Positions 1-6,005 of a stretch of DNA of 7,074 nucleotides are shown piece after piece. Origin of the DNA: Pirellulales bacterium (lineage in GTDB: Bacteria; Planctomycetota; Planctomycetia; Pirellulales; JALHPA01); contig JALHPA010000057.1 in NCBI GenBank assembly GCA_022842745.1, positions 1 through 7,074 on the forward strand, read 5' to 3'. A program made the position numbers and the translations under genes. Position 1 is the first letter of the stretch, and every line of letters starts with the position of its first letter. A model generated the notes under the pieces. The model saw nothing but the letters and a program-made list of their open reading frames with translations. It ran no database searches and had not been told where the DNA came from.

Positions 1-744
1 GCCGTATTCCGCGGTCGTGATCGGCTCGATCGGAGTGGGGATGCCTGCGAGGCGCATGATTGTCTGGGCAAATTTAAACCAGGAGGTCTGGCCGGCGTTG
101 ACAATATGATAGAGGCCGAAGTGGCGGCGGGAGAGCAGGAAGAGGGCGGCGGTGACGACATCGACGCAGGCCGAGGGAGTGCAGATCTGGTCGGCAACCA
201 CGCGGAGGACGGGGCGCTCGCGACCCAGCCGCAACATGGTATCGACGAAGTTGCTCTGAGGAAGCTGGATGCGTTGGCCGTAGAGGCCGCAGGTGCGGAC
301 GACGATTCCGCGTTCCCAGGCCAGGGCGAGTTTTTCGCCGGCGAGCTTGCTTTTGGCGTAAACGCTTTGGGGGGAGGGGGTTTCGTCCTCGGTCCAGGGA
401 TCGGTTCGGGGCTGGTGGCTGCCAAAGACGTAGTCCGTGCTGAAATGGAGCAAGGGGATGCCGCGCCGGCGACAGGCCGAGGCGAGCGCCTCGACGGCAT
501 GAGCATTGATAGCCCAGCACTTGTCGGATTCTTTCTCGGCAAGGTCAACTTTGGTGTAGGCGGCCGCGTTGACGACGGCGTCTGGTCCGAGACGGGAAAT
601 TTCCGATTCGATCGACTCGGTCCGGGCCAAATCGACGTCCACGCGGGCAGCGGGAAGGGCGGCGTCGCCTAGCTGGCGGCACAATTCGCTGCCGACCTGA
701 CCTTCGGCCCCGAGAACGAGCACGCGCGATCCCGCAAACGACAT
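1..744 (-). CDS. rmlD: dTDP-4-dehydrorhamnose reductase (RmlD), C-terminus cut by the window edge
   Basis: The last enzyme of dTDP-L-rhamnose synthesis: NADPH-dependent reduction of dTDP-4-dehydro-L-rhamnose in the cytoplasm. The reading frame is open from an ATG at 744 to the left edge (248 residues seen; the family is usually about 290, so some 40-50 residues are missing). Visible landmarks are the Rossmann nucleotide-binding motif GAEGQVG at residues 12-18, NAAAYTKVD at 59-67, the family signature STDYVF at 102-107 with the catalytic Thr/Ser region, and the SDR catalytic YAKSK (YxxxK) at 129-133. The C-terminal substrate-binding part (for example YHIVNAGQTSW) is also typical. The start is chosen because the Rossmann motif begins about ten residues later, as in the family. 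It is divergent from the methyltransferase/glycosyltransferase genes, which suggests that rhamnose is made for the glycan they modify. The assignment is strong because several motifs agree. Confidence 0.95.
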   Translation of the reverse strand, partial: MSFAGSRVLVLGAEGQVGSELCRQLGDAALPAARVDVDLARTESIESEISRLGPDAVVNAAAYTKVDLAEKESDKCWAINAHAVEALASACRRRGIPLLHFSTDYVFGSHQPRTDPWTEDETPSPQSVYAKSKLAGEKLALAWERGIVVRTCGLYGQRIQLPQSNFVDTMLRLGRERPVLRVVADQICTPSACVDVVTAALFLLSRRHFGLYHIVNAGQTSWFKFAQTIMRLAGIPTPIEPITTAEYG

Positions 745-795
745 GGTGGTGACTCACTTTGGTGGGGGGCTGTGGGAATGGATAAAGTTTGCCGA

Positions 796-810
796 TTATC
801 GCGGCGATAA
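796..810. promoter_or_regulatory. 7-1-7 palindrome in the divergent intergenic region, possible operator
   Basis: TTATCGC-G-GCGATAA is a perfect inverted repeat of 7 bp arms around one base. It lies between the rmlD start (744, minus) and the first methyltransferase start (878, plus), the 133-bp stretch that must hold the promoters of both divergent genes. A dyad there is a reasonable candidate for a dimeric regulator site. I cannot name a regulator, and I see no convincing sigma70 -35/-10 pair in this stretch. If the upstream ATG at 743 were the true start of the plus-strand gene, the palindrome would lie inside coding sequence. Confidence 0.35.
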
Positions 811-877
811 CCAATGTACGGCCGATTGGGACCGGAATTGCCCCGCAGGGTTACCCGACGTGTGCGCTACTGCTTCA

Positions 878-1549
878 ATGCCGCGAGACGGATATCTATC
901 GGACCTGTCCGGCGAGCAACACGCGCTCGTCGATGGGTTTCACGAACTGTACTACAACAGCCGGTACGGCAACAGAACCTGGGGAAATACCCAGTGGCTG
1001 GGGGTGCGGACGCTGAAGTGCCCGCTCGATTTGTGGCTGTACCAAGAGATACTGTACGAGCGTCGTCCGGATTTGATCGTCGAGACGGGGACGGCGTATG
1101 GGGGGAGCGCGCTGTACCTGGCTTCGATTTGCGATTTGATCGGCAGCGGTGCGGTCGTTTCGATCGACATTGAATCGCGCCAGGAGTGGCCGCGGCATCC
1201 GCGGATCGCCTACGTGCAAGGATCGTCGACGGCGGGGCCGGTAGTGGCGGAGATCACGCGGCGCGCGGCTGCATGCCGCGAGGTGCTGGTGATCTTGGAT
1301 TCGGACCACCGGCGCGATCACGTGCTAGCCGAATTGCGGGCGTATGCGCCTCTGGTGCGGGCGGGGGGCTACTTGATCGTGGAGGACACGATCGTGAACG
1401 GGCATCCGGTGCGGGCGGATTTTGGCCCCGGGCCGTATGAAGCGGTCGAACAGTTTTTGCGCGAGCAGCCGACCTGGTCGGTAGATCGCGGCATGGAGAA
1501 GCTGCTCTTGTCGTTCAACCGGAACGGCTATCTGAGGCGCAATCAATAA
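878..1549 (+). CDS. CmcI / rhamnosyl O-methyltransferase family protein (PF04989-like)
   Basis: Predicted SAM-dependent O-methyltransferase of the family that includes cephalosporin hydroxylase CmcI and the mycobacterial rhamnosyl O-methyltransferase; it probably methylates a sugar hydroxyl. With the start at 878 the protein has 223 residues. Family features in order: WLGVRTLKCPLDLWLYQE at 40-57, the SAM motif IVETGTAYGGSALYLAS at 67-83, SIDIE at 95-99 (Asp97 probably contacts SAM), LDSDHRRDHV at 140-149, and GGYLIVEDT at 163-171. Asp141, Glu169 and Asp170 sit where CmcI has its metal-binding acidic residues. The frame is open back to an ATG at 743, but that start would overlap the divergent rmlD start codon and adds 45 residues without family resemblance. 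I therefore prefer 878, although neither start has a clear Shine-Dalgarno. The next methyltransferase gene begins 15 bp after the stop, so the two are probably co-transcribed. The exact acceptor is unknown; rhamnose is suggested by the neighbour rmlD. Confidence 0.86.
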   Translation: MPRDGYLSDLSGEQHALVDGFHELYYNSRYGNRTWGNTQWLGVRTLKCPLDLWLYQEILYERRPDLIVETGTAYGGSALYLASICDLIGSGAVVSIDIESRQEWPRHPRIAYVQGSSTAGPVVAEITRRAAACREVLVILDSDHRRDHVLAELRAYAPLVRAGGYLIVEDTIVNGHPVRADFGPGPYEAVEQFLREQPTWSVDRGMEKLLLSFNRNGYLRRNQ

Positions 1550-1564
1550 AAGGGGGATTCGCCC

Positions 1565-2188
1565 ATGGGCGACGTGAATCAAGTGCGGTTTCTGCACCGG
1601 CTGATGCCGCGGTGCGAGGGGCCGGTTCTGGAAATCGGGAGCAAGGACTACGGCAGCACGTCCAGTTTTCGGGAGTTCTATTCCCGCTCCGAGTACATCG
1701 GGGTGGATCTGGCGCCGGGGCCGGGAGTGGACCTGGTGGCGGATTTGACCTCGGGGACGGGGGGGCTGCCGGACGGGCATTTCGCGCTGGCGATATGTTG
1801 CTCGGTGCTGGAACACGTGCCGAAGCCGTGGAAGATGGCGGAGAACATTACGCGGCTGCTGCGGCCTGGAGGGAAGCTATACGTTTCGGCCCCGTGGGTG
1901 TGGCGCTATCACCCCTATCCGGACGACTACTTCCGGTTTTCGCACCGGGGAATCGCTAGTTTGTTCGAGGAGTTCGAATGGGCGCATTTGCATTACTCGA
2001 CCACGGCCGATAACGAATTCTTTCCGATCGACGTGAAAAACCCGGTGGTGGACAACACGCTGGCGGTATTTCACGAGCCGGCCGGGCAGGCGCGGAGGAA
2101 GTATCTGCCGTACCTGATGGTCAACATGATTGGAAAGCGGCGCGCCGCGATGGCCACGGCGCCGAGCGGCACGCGCGCCGCGGCGTGA
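1565..2188 (+). CDS. Class I SAM-dependent methyltransferase (Methyltransf_11/23 type)
   Basis: A small 207-residue methyltransferase with a Rossmann-like SAM fold. Motif I is VLEIGSKDYG at residues 21-30. The acidic residue at the end of beta-2 is Asp48 in YIGVDLAPG, motif post-I/II is ADLTSGTGGLPDGHFAL with Asp60, motif IV-like CCSVLEHVPKPW is at 78-89, and LLRPGGKLYVSAPW is at 98-111. The segment WRYHPYPDDYFRFSHRG after it is common in methyltransferases of sugar and polysaccharide clusters. The start is supported by a purine-rich AAGGGGGA about 8 bases upstream and by the position of motif I. It begins 15 bp after the CmcI-family gene, which points to one transcript and a shared pathway, probably methylation of glycan residues. 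The substrate cannot be read from the sequence. The last 20 residues are Ala/Arg-rich and look like an unconserved tail. Confidence 0.88.
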   Translation: MGDVNQVRFLHRLMPRCEGPVLEIGSKDYGSTSSFREFYSRSEYIGVDLAPGPGVDLVADLTSGTGGLPDGHFALAICCSVLEHVPKPWKMAENITRLLRPGGKLYVSAPWVWRYHPYPDDYFRFSHRGIASLFEEFEWAHLHYSTTADNEFFPIDVKNPVVDNTLAVFHEPAGQARRKYLPYLMVNMIGKRRAAMATAPSGTRAAA

Positions 2189-2207
2189 GCGGTCCTTCGT
2201 GAACTGT

Positions 2208-2230
2208 GCGACGCGAGTGCCGCGACGCGA
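2208..2230. repeat. Two direct copies of GCGACGCGA, 14 bp apart
   Basis: GCGACGCGA occurs at 2208-2216 and again at 2222-2230, in the 189-bp gap between the two methyltransferase genes (2189-2377). The gap is long compared with the 15-bp gaps on either side, so it may hold an internal promoter or a control site for the FkbM-TPR gene. The same gap has a GC-rich bulged hairpin near 2292-2315. No convincing -35/-10 pair was found. In a GC-rich genome a 9-bp repeat of this composition can arise by chance. Confidence 0.25.
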
Positions 2231-2377
2231 CGGCCACAACGTGACCGGGTAAAAAAGCGGCAGGATTGTACCTGGGCGTGGGCGGCGCCGGGCGGCACGG
2301 TCCAGCGTGGGCCGCTGGGTGCGGGTGGGTATCCAATTCATTTCTGGGCCGCGCGGACGGCCGATGAGGCACAAACC

Positions 2378-3613
2378 ATGAAACAAGTCGCCGGAATTTA
2401 TCTACCCGATGGCGAAGCGCATATGCCGGACTACTTGGAACAGTCCGGAGGGACTTACCAACCTCGGCAATTGAATCGCTCGCTGGAATTCGTCACGCAA
2501 TTTGAGCTGGCGATCGACATTGGGGCGCATGTTGGCATGTGGAGCAAGTGCCTCGTGCAGCGCTTCCGGCGGGTGGTGGCGTTTGAGCCTTTGCCGCCGT
2601 TGCGGGCGTGTTTAGAGAAGAACGTCGTATCCGATCGGCTGCAAGTCGTGCCGATGGCGCTGGGGAACGATCATGGGGCAGTGTCGTTTCATTACGACGA
2701 GGCACACACCGGTGCGACGCACGTGAACGTCCAGCAGCCGGGGCTGATTCCGCTGGGGAAACTCGACGACTTCAAATTGACCAACGTGGGGTACATGAAG
2801 ATCGATACCGAGGGGTTTGAACTGCACGTGCTGGAAGGGGCGCGGCAGACCCTCTTGGACAGCAAGCCGATCATCATCGTCGAGGAGAAACTGCACGGGG
2901 CCAAGCACTACGGCCAGCGGCCGTACGCGTCGATCGAGTTTTTGGAGAGCCTGGGGGCGGCGGTGCTGGACCGGGTGGTGGACGATTTTATCGTGGGCTG
3001 GCCCGATGCGCCGGGCAAGGTTCGGGCCGTGGCGGCCGCTCCGTTCGATCGCGAATTGGCGGTGAATGTCGCGCGGCATCAGAGCGGCGACCTGCTGGGA
3101 GCGCGGATCGGATACCGAAAGCTGCTAAGGGATTACCCTGGCGCCAGCGAAGCGCTGAACATGTTGGCGATCGTGGAAGTGCAGCTTGGGAACGGCATGC
3201 AGGCGATCGAAGCCGCGATTCAAGCGGTGGAGAGCAATCCGAGCGAAGCGCGGTACCAGAACACGCTCGGGACCTGTTTGTGGATGTCTGGGCGGCCGGT
3301 GGAAGCGATCGACACCTTGCGGCGGGCGGTGCGGGTGAATCCCGACCTGTTGGAGGCGCACACCAACCTGCTGGACATGTACGAGATGCAAGGCCGGCCG
3401 CAGGAAGCGGCGCAGGCGTTGGCGGAAGCGATGCGGATCAAACCCTCTTCGCCGGCGCTACTGTCGCGGGCGGGCCGGTTGCATGCGGCGCATGGGTCGT
3501 TATCGCAAGCGAGCGCCTACTTTCGGCAGGCGCTGGCCCTCGCGCCGGATTTTCGCCCGGCGCAGGAAGGGTTGGCCTTGCTGAACCGGCAAGGCGTGGC
3601 GGCCTCGGCCTAA
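2378..3613 (+). CDS. FkbM-family methyltransferase fused to C-terminal TPR repeats
   Basis: A 411-residue two-part protein. Residues about 1-215 form an FkbM-type SAM methyltransferase: SAM motif AIDIGAHVGMWS at 45-56, VVAFEPLPP with Glu70 as the acidic ribose contact, and the family hallmark YMKIDTEGFELHVLEGA from about residue 139, followed by the IIIVEEKL strand. FkbM enzymes O-methylate sugars and other hydroxyl groups. Residues about 225-405 hold roughly five tetratricopeptide repeats, seen as recurring patterns such as ALNMLAIVEVQLGN, YQNTLGTCLWMSGRPVEAI, AHTNLLDMYEMQGRPQEAA and AYFRQALALAPDFRPAQ, each ending near a Pro. TPRs usually mediate protein contacts. A GAGG at 2366-2369, 8 bases upstream, supports the ATG at 2378. 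The glycosyltransferase starts 15 bp after its stop. There is no signal peptide, so it is probably cytoplasmic. The TPR part may dock the enzyme to the neighbouring transferases (inference). Confidence 0.9.
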   Translation: MKQVAGIYLPDGEAHMPDYLEQSGGTYQPRQLNRSLEFVTQFELAIDIGAHVGMWSKCLVQRFRRVVAFEPLPPLRACLEKNVVSDRLQVVPMALGNDHGAVSFHYDEAHTGATHVNVQQPGLIPLGKLDDFKLTNVGYMKIDTEGFELHVLEGARQTLLDSKPIIIVEEKLHGAKHYGQRPYASIEFLESLGAAVLDRVVDDFIVGWPDAPGKVRAVAAAPFDRELAVNVARHQSGDLLGARIGYRKLLRDYPGASEALNMLAIVEVQLGNGMQAIEAAIQAVESNPSEARYQNTLGTCLWMSGRPVEAIDTLRRAVRVNPDLLEAHTNLLDMYEMQGRPQEAAQALAEAMRIKPSSPALLSRAGRLHAAHGSLSQASAYFRQALALAPDFRPAQEGLALLNRQGVAASA

Positions 3614-3628
3614 CCGTAGGGAAGAGCG

Positions 3629-4651
3629 ATGCGCGTGACGTGGTTGGTGGCGGCGCCGATCGCGGGGCAGGAGGGGGCCTGGACTTCCCCCTTGGCGAGC
3701 ATTCGGTACCGGGTGCTGCCTGCGGCGGCGGAGATGCGCCGTCAGGGGCACACGGTGTCTTTCTTCCAGGCGACGAGCGATGTAGGCGGGCGCGAAGATG
3801 GCGCGCTGGCCGCCGACGTGGTGGTGGTGTCGAAGGTGCTGGCGGCGTCGAGCGCGCCGCTGGCGGAACGGGCGCAGCGGCTGGGGAGCCGAGTGATCGT
3901 CGATCTATGCGACGACCACTTTGAAACGCCCGACCTCAAAGCCAGTTATCACGCTCTGTGCCGGATGGCGGACCGGATTGTGGCCAGCACGGCGGCGATG
4001 GCGGAGGTCGTAGAGCGCAAAACGGGGCGGGCCGCCACGATCGTCGACGACCCATACGAAGCGCCCGCCGGCACGCCGGCGTTTGCTCCGGGGGGGGAGC
4101 GGCTGAGGCTCTTGTGGTTTGGGCATCCGGTGAACTTTGACACGGTGGAGGCGATGTTGCCTTCGCTGGGGCGGTGCAGCCGGGAGCTACCGCTGGCGCT
4201 CGAAGTCGTGACGCAGGTCTCCTCGGCGTTGACGAACCGGCTGGCCCAGGCAGAGCGCGAGTTCGGTCCGGGGCTGCGGCTGCGGGCGACGGCCTGGAGT
4301 CCGGCAGCAACCTGGAAAGCGATGGAGGAGTGCGATCTGGTACTGGTCCCCAGCCTGCCTGTGGCCCAGAAGCAAGTGAAGAGTCCGAATCGCGTGGTCG
4401 AGCCGATCCGTCGCGGGCGGTTCGTCATCGCGTATCCGCTGCCTGCGTATGTCGAGCTGGGGGAGTTTGCGTTCCTGCATGAGGACATGAGGGAAGGCAT
4501 TCGCTGGGCGGTGGAATCGCCGGCGGAAGCGGTACGACGCCTGATCGCCGGGCAAGCGTACATCAACGAGCGTTTCTGTCCGCAGGTCGTGGGACGGAAA
4601 TGGAGCGCCATTCTCGCGCAAGCGGCGGATGCCCCTCCCCGAGCTGCGTAA
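3629..4651 (+). CDS. GT-B fold glycosyltransferase (GT1/GT4-like)
   Basis: A 340-residue protein that looks like a two-domain GT-B glycosyltransferase. The N-terminal Rossmann half starts with MRVTWLVAAP and a loop holding SIRYRVLPAAAEMRRQGHTV, then ADVVVVSKVL and VIVDLCDDHFE near residues 88-98. The C-terminal half begins with LRLLWFGHPVNFDTV and contains WKAMEECDLVLVPS, followed by SPNRVVEPIRRGRFVIAYP at 252-270. This last segment matches the nucleotide-sugar binding region of GT4-type enzymes, with Glu258 in the usual acidic position. AGGGAAG just upstream of the ATG supports the start. The gene lies 15 bp after the FkbM-TPR gene and is probably the last member of the glycan operon. Donor and acceptor are not evident. 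A run of eight G lies inside the gene at 4090-4097. Confidence is high for the fold class and lower for catalytic activity. Confidence 0.78.
   Translation: MRVTWLVAAPIAGQEGAWTSPLASIRYRVLPAAAEMRRQGHTVSFFQATSDVGGREDGALAADVVVVSKVLAASSAPLAERAQRLGSRVIVDLCDDHFETPDLKASYHALCRMADRIVASTAAMAEVVERKTGRAATIVDDPYEAPAGTPAFAPGGERLRLLWFGHPVNFDTVEAMLPSLGRCSRELPLALEVVTQVSSALTNRLAQAEREFGPGLRLRATAWSPAATWKAMEECDLVLVPSLPVAQKQVKSPNRVVEPIRRGRFVIAYPLPAYVELGEFAFLHEDMREGIRWAVESPAEAVRRLIAGQAYINERFCPQVVGRKWSAILAQAADAPPRAA
4090..4097 (+). repeat. G8 homopolymer inside the glycosyltransferase gene
   Basis: Eight consecutive G at codons encoding Pro-Gly-Gly-Glu in the linker between the two GT-B domains. A gain or loss of one G would shift the frame and remove the C-terminal domain. 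Such tracts in surface-glycan genes can be phase-variable, but eight is short and the genome is GC-rich. Confidence 0.5.
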
Positions 4652-4677
4652 CGCCTAGCGCCGTGGATCAACGCCGG

Positions 4678-4692
4678 CGACTCGCCGAGTCG
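4678..4692. repeat. 7-1-7 inverted repeat between the glycosyltransferase gene and epmA
   Basis: CGACTCG-C-CGAGTCG is a perfect dyad in the 99-bp gap (4652-4750). As RNA it gives only a 5-bp stem with a 5-base loop and has no following U run, so it is a poor intrinsic terminator. It could be a protein-binding dyad or part of the junction between the glycan block and epmA. Confidence 0.3.
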
Positions 4693-4750
4693 GACGGAGG
4701 GAAGGTGGCGGCGGTTTGCTGGAGCGGGCGGGGAGCGGTAGAGTGGGGCG

Positions 4751-5794
4751 GTGGTTACGGTTCCGCTCGATCGCATTCGGTTTTCTATTTGCCCGGTGAC
4801 CCAGCACGCGACCGAAGACGCGCAGGATTGGCGCCCGACCGCTAATTGGGAGCGGCTGCGGCAACGCGCGCGGCTGTTGGCGGCGGTGCGGGAGTTTTTC
4901 GCCGCGCGGGGATTCTTGGAGGTCGAGACGCCGATCCTCTCCGCGGACGTGGTGGTGGACCGGCACTTGGATCCGTTCTCGACCGTGCTGGGGGACGATC
5001 CGGCGCGTCCGGAGCAGGGGCGGCGGCTGTGGCTGCAAACGTCGCCGGAATTTGCCATGAAACGGCTGTTGGCGGCGGGGGGGGAGGCTATTTACCAGAT
5101 CACGCGGGCGTTTCGGAACTTTGAGCGGGGGGGGCGGCACAATCCCGAATTCACGATGGTGGACTGGTACCGGGTGGGGGACGACATGTTGGCGGGAATG
5201 AGGCTGTTATCCGATCTGCAAGAGGCGTTACTGGGGCGGGGAGCAGCGGAGCTGTTGAGCTATGGGGCCGCGTTTGGTCAATACGTCGGTGTGGACGCGT
5301 TTGCGACGACGGTGGACGAGCTTAAGGCCGCCGCGCGACGGGCAGGAGTGGAGGCGCCTGAGTCTTTGGGAGAGGACTGGGATGGCTGGCTGCAACTGCT
5401 GTTGGGCGCGCTGGTCGAGCCGCAGTTGGGGCGGGGACGGCCGACGATTCTGTATGACTATCCGGCATCCCAGGCGGCGCTGGCCAAGGTGCGCGGAGAG
5501 AAGCAAGCAGTGGCGGAGCGGTTCGAGCTGTACGTGGAGGGGATCGAGCTAGCGAACGGCTACCACGAGTTGCTCGATCCGGACGTATTGCGGGAGCGGG
5601 ACGTGGCCGCGAACCGTGCCCGCGCGGCGGATGGCAAGCCGGCGTTGCCGGGGGGAAGGCGATTGCTCTTGGCGATGGAGGCAGGTCTGCCGCCGTGCTC
5701 GGGGACGGCGCTCGGTTTCGACCGGGTGGTGATGCTGGCGGCGGGGGCGAAAACGCTGGATGAGGTGCTGGCGTTTCCGATCGAGCGAGCGTAG
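4751..5794 (+). CDS. epmA: Elongation factor P--(R)-beta-lysine ligase EpmA (PoxA/GenX/YjeA)
   Basis: A class II lysyl-tRNA-synthetase-like enzyme that lacks the tRNA-binding domain. It activates (R)-beta-lysine with ATP and joins it to a conserved lysine of elongation factor P, which helps ribosomes through polyproline. Motif 1 is FFAARGFLEVETPILS. TSPE (Ser98, Glu100), FRNFERGGRHNPEFTM (Arg122, Asn131), Trp139-Tyr140, ELANGYHEL (Glu266, Glu273) and SGTALGFDRVVML (motif 3) follow. From residue 98 to the end, my recalled E. coli sequence aligns without gaps at an offset of 22. Ala320 then matches E. coli Ala298, the residue that separates EpmA from true LysRS (Gly). E. coli Glu102 is Phe124 and Glu116 is Asp138. 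The length of 347 versus 325 is due to the N-terminus. The start is the GTG at 4751, right after a stop codon; the GTG at 4796 would give a more family-like N-terminus. Neither start has a strong Shine-Dalgarno. No efp or epmB gene is in the window. Confidence 0.93.
   Translation: MVTVPLDRIRFSICPVTQHATEDAQDWRPTANWERLRQRARLLAAVREFFAARGFLEVETPILSADVVVDRHLDPFSTVLGDDPARPEQGRRLWLQTSPEFAMKRLLAAGGEAIYQITRAFRNFERGGRHNPEFTMVDWYRVGDDMLAGMRLLSDLQEALLGRGAAELLSYGAAFGQYVGVDAFATTVDELKAAARRAGVEAPESLGEDWDGWLQLLLGALVEPQLGRGRPTILYDYPASQAALAKVRGEKQAVAERFELYVEGIELANGYHELLDPDVLRERDVAANRARAADGKPALPGGRRLLLAMEAGLPPCSGTALGFDRVVMLAAGAKTLDEVLAFPIERA
5077..5134 (+). repeat. Two G8 homopolymer tracts inside epmA
   Basis: Runs of eight G lie at 5077-5084 and 5127-5134, 50 bp apart, encoding Gly-Gly stretches before and within motif 2. 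They are hotspots for replication slippage and for sequencing indels. Because the frame and the family alignment are intact on both sides, the sequence as given is probably correct. Confidence 0.5.
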
Positions 5795-5992
5795 GGAGTT
5801 GAAAAACCGACGATGCCGGCAGGGGGTAGACGGGTGCGCTTGAGGCGACGGGAGATTGGGCGGCCGGTTTCTGGCGGGCAGGGTCCGGCGAGGGCCGGGG
5901 GGCTATGACAGACAACTTGCCTGGCGCTCATCATTTGCTCATGGAGGGGTGCTAGCATTTGGGGATTCGGGGCGCGTTTTCTCTTGGCGGTC
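5795..5992 (+). promoter_or_regulatory. csrA: Untranslated spacer between epmA and csrA, likely csrA promoter and leader
   Basis: The space between the epmA stop and the csrA leader hairpin holds no convincing gene. A small GC hairpin (CCGGC-GAGG-GCCGG, 5885-5898) has no U run. A perfect 8-bp palindrome TGCTAGCA lies at 5950-5957 and includes a -10-like TAGCAT (5953-5958). The upstream TTGCTC (12-bp spacing) and TTGCCT (30-bp spacing) do not fit a standard sigma70 promoter, so the exact promoter is unclear. GGA triplets, the core of CsrA sites, occur at 5943-5945 and 5963-5965, but GGA is common in this composition. Confidence 0.4.
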
Positions 5993-6004
5993 GGAAGGAG
6001 TTCC
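5993..6004 (+). promoter_or_regulatory. csrA: csrA Shine-Dalgarno in a GGA-loop hairpin, candidate CsrA autoregulatory site
   Basis: GGAA-GGAG-TTCC forms a 4-bp stem with GGAG in the loop. The same bases include the csrA Shine-Dalgarno AAGGAG (5995-6000), 5 bases from the ATG at 6006. CsrA/RsmE proteins bind GGA in hairpin loops, often over the ribosome binding site, and csrA autorepression is known in other bacteria. The stem is short and the function is inferred. Confidence 0.45.
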
Positions 6005-6005
6005 C

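Noticed and set aside
106..672. Long plus-strand open frame overlapping rmlD
   Set aside because: It is codon-aligned antisense to rmlD, whose protein shows several clear family motifs; the plus-strand translation is Gly/Asp-rich without any recognisable domain.
743..877. Upstream extension of the CmcI-family gene to the ATG at 743
   Set aside because: It would overlap the divergent rmlD start codon, leave no room for promoters, and adds 45 residues with no resemblance to the family.
2239..2267. Possible -35/-10 pair (GTGACC, 17 bp, GATTGT) upstream of the FkbM-TPR gene
   Set aside because: Only 4/6 and 3/6 matches to sigma70 consensus; not better than chance in this sequence.
3949..5058. 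369-residue minus-strand open frame across the glycosyltransferase/epmA junction
   Set aside because: It overlaps two well-supported plus-strand genes and the gap between them; its Ser/Arg/Pro-rich translation has no domain pattern and is typical of antisense frames in GC-rich DNA.
5885..5898. GC hairpin CCGGC-GAGG-GCCGG as an epmA terminator
   Set aside because: Short stem, no U run, and such hairpins are frequent at this base composition.
5322..5915. 197-residue minus-strand open frame over the end of epmA
   Set aside because: Pro/Ala/Ser-rich translation antisense to the conserved EpmA C-terminus; no motif and no ribosome binding site.
5856..6005. N-terminal extension of csrA to 5856
   Set aside because: CsrA proteins begin at the MLVLSR hallmark, and AAGGAG is correctly spaced from the ATG at 6006.
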